Assembly (NCBI GenBank): GCA_030040515.1
Contig: JASHTO010000625.1
Span: forward strand, 1-6,602
Length of the DNA stretch: 6,602 nt
From: Terriglobia bacterium
GTDB taxonomy: Bacteria > Acidobacteriota > Terriglobia > UBA7540
Direction: 5' to 3'
In this document: one piece after another, positions 5,816 to 6,602 of the stretch
Layout of the letters: the number at the start of each line of letters is the position of its first letter
How positions within the stretch are numbered: position 1 is the stretch's first letter
The notes under the pieces: model-generated
The model's input: only the letters and a program-made list of their open reading frames with translations
Databases searched by the model: none
What the model was told of the DNA's origin: nothing
Position numbers and translations under genes: made by a program

Positions 5816-6250
5816 ATGCTGACCCAAGCGGAGGCCGACGAATTCATGCGGGTGGCGAAGCATTTCATTCGCCCGCCAGCGATGATCACGATCCCACGAG
5901 GCGTGGATGAGACCTATGAACTCGCCGCTCCCAACGATCGGGAGAGATTCTTGCTCGATGTTTGGCGAGGAACGCTACGTCTTTCCAAGTTGAAGTTCCA
6001 GAACAGGGTGCGAGCCGCTGTGATTCTGGTCAGGCTTGATGTGGAGGGAGCGCCACATACAAATCCCGATGGTGTGCGGCTCCCGGGGACTCACCTGCAT
6101 TTGTTCAAGGAGGGTTTCGATGACAAGTGGGCGTATCCGGTGGACTCGAAAGTATTTACCCTCCTGAGTGACCCAGGGAAGACATTCCACGATTTCTGCT
6201 CGTTCTGCAACATTGAGTCTCCACCTCCCGTTCAAGGGGTGATTACGTGA
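5816..6250 (+). CDS. DUF6978-like protein, first gene of a coupled pair
   Basis: Function unknown. The 144-residue product resembles the uncharacterised DUF6978 family as I remember it: LTQAEADEF (2-10) at the start, RFLLDVWRGTLRLSKLKFQNRVR (44-66), LVRLDVEGAPHTNPDG (71-86) and HLHLFKEGFDDKWAYP (93-108). The polar cluster His81, Asn83, Asp85, His93 and His95 could form a metal or nucleic-acid site, but that is inference. There is no signal peptide or membrane segment, so it should be cytosolic. ATG at 5816 is chosen over the in-frame TTG at 5747 because the extra 23 residues do not look family-like. Ribosome binding is weak: GGGA sits only four bases upstream. The stop codon overlaps the start of the next gene, so the two are probably translated together. 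It follows the oxidoreductase by 113 bases but seems functionally unrelated to it. Confidence 0.75.
   Translation: MLTQAEADEFMRVAKHFIRPPAMITIPRGVDETYELAAPNDRERFLLDVWRGTLRLSKLKFQNRVRAAVILVRLDVEGAPHTNPDGVRLPGTHLHLFKEGFDDKWAYPVDSKVFTLLSDPGKTFHDFCSFCNIESPPPVQGVIT
6234..6239 (+). promoter_or_regulatory. Ribosome binding site of the DUF1828-like gene
   Basis: AAGGGG inside the 3' end of the upstream gene lies seven bases before the GTG at 6247. It supports that start and the four-base GTGA overlap. Confidence 0.65.
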
Positions 6251-6602
6251 ACCGGCAGGAGTGTCAAAAGCTGATAGATTCGTACGTCGACTGGCTCCGC
6301 CAAGGACTTTCGGTGGAAGAGGTTGGCGGCGCCTGCGAGTTGACCACCCCGTTTCTCGACCGCCACAACGACCACCTGCAGGTCTATGCCACGCGACGGA
6401 ACGGAAACATCGTGCTGTCGGACGATGGATACATCCTTTCCGACTTAAGGACCAGCGGTCTGGAAGTCGATACGCCGAAACGTAAGTTGGCGCTGGATAG
6501 CGTGCTCAACGGCCTCGGCGTGCGGGCGGAAAACAACCAATTGGTAGTTGAGGCGTCGGCCAAGAATCTCGGACAGCGGCTCCATTCCCTGGTTCAGGCG
6601 AT
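6247..6602 (+). CDS. DUF1828-like protein, N-terminal 118 codons (3' end beyond window)
   Basis: Function unknown. The frame opens with GTG at 6247, overlapping the upstream TGA as GTGA, and stays open to the window edge. The translation carries the pattern I associate with DUF1828: TPFLDRHNDHLQVY (34-47), GNIVLSDDGYILSDL (53-67), then SGLEVDTPKRKLALDSVLNGLGV. Relatives often continue into a DUF1829 region and total roughly 250 residues, so about half is missing here. No transmembrane segment is visible. The tight overlap with the DUF6978-like gene implies coupled translation and a shared role, perhaps a two-protein accessory module such as a defence or toxin-antitoxin system. That role is inference from gene arrangement only; neither family has a characterised activity that I know of. 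Confidence 0.8.
   Translation, partial: MNRQECQKLIDSYVDWLRQGLSVEEVGGACELTTPFLDRHNDHLQVYATRRNGNIVLSDDGYILSDLRTSGLEVDTPKRKLALDSVLNGLGVRAENNQLVVEASAKNLGQRLHSLVQA

Overview
The window looks like a piece of a GC-rich, free-living bacterial chromosome, most plausibly from Acidobacteriota or a similar soil or sediment lineage. The reasons are a stand-alone MglA-type GTPase, a 2Fe-2S-type dihydroxy-acid dehydratase, a Gfo/Idh/MocA oxidoreductase, a B12-binding radical SAM protein, and intergenic palindromes rich in GTAGGGGCA. The lineage is an inference from gene types and style; no rRNA or other marker gene is present.

Layout, left to right. (1) 1-903, minus strand: the N-terminal 301 codons of ilvD, running off the left edge. 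(2) 904-1918: about 1 kb without a convincing protein gene. It holds a palindrome just upstream of ilvD (928-941), a cluster of REP/MITE-like hairpins (1000-1200), a featureless A+T-richer stretch (1201-1439), a densely base-paired block that looks like a structured RNA (about 1440-1715), and a good sigma70-type promoter (1769-1797). (3) 1919-2503, plus: mglA with a GTG start. (4) 2576-4054, minus: a B12-binding radical SAM protein related to the HpnP/HpnR group, convergent with mglA. (5) 4055-4526: a divergent intergenic region with a 14-bp palindrome and a possible promoter. (6) 4527-5702, plus: a Gfo/Idh/MocA oxidoreductase. (7) 5816-6250 and 6247 to the right edge, plus: a DUF6978-like gene and a DUF1828-like gene overlapping by four bases.

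The genes do not form one pathway. ilvD serves branched-chain amino acid synthesis, MglA is a polarity or motility switch, and the radical SAM and oxidoreductase genes are separate, divergently transcribed enzymes of unknown substrate. The only clear operon is the terminal DUF6978-DUF1828 pair, whose stop/start overlap implies translational coupling.

The two places most likely to hold something undescribed are that pair, which is cut by the window edge, and the structured-RNA candidate between the repeat cluster and the mglA promoter. The RNA does not match any family I could recall, and its strand is unresolved.
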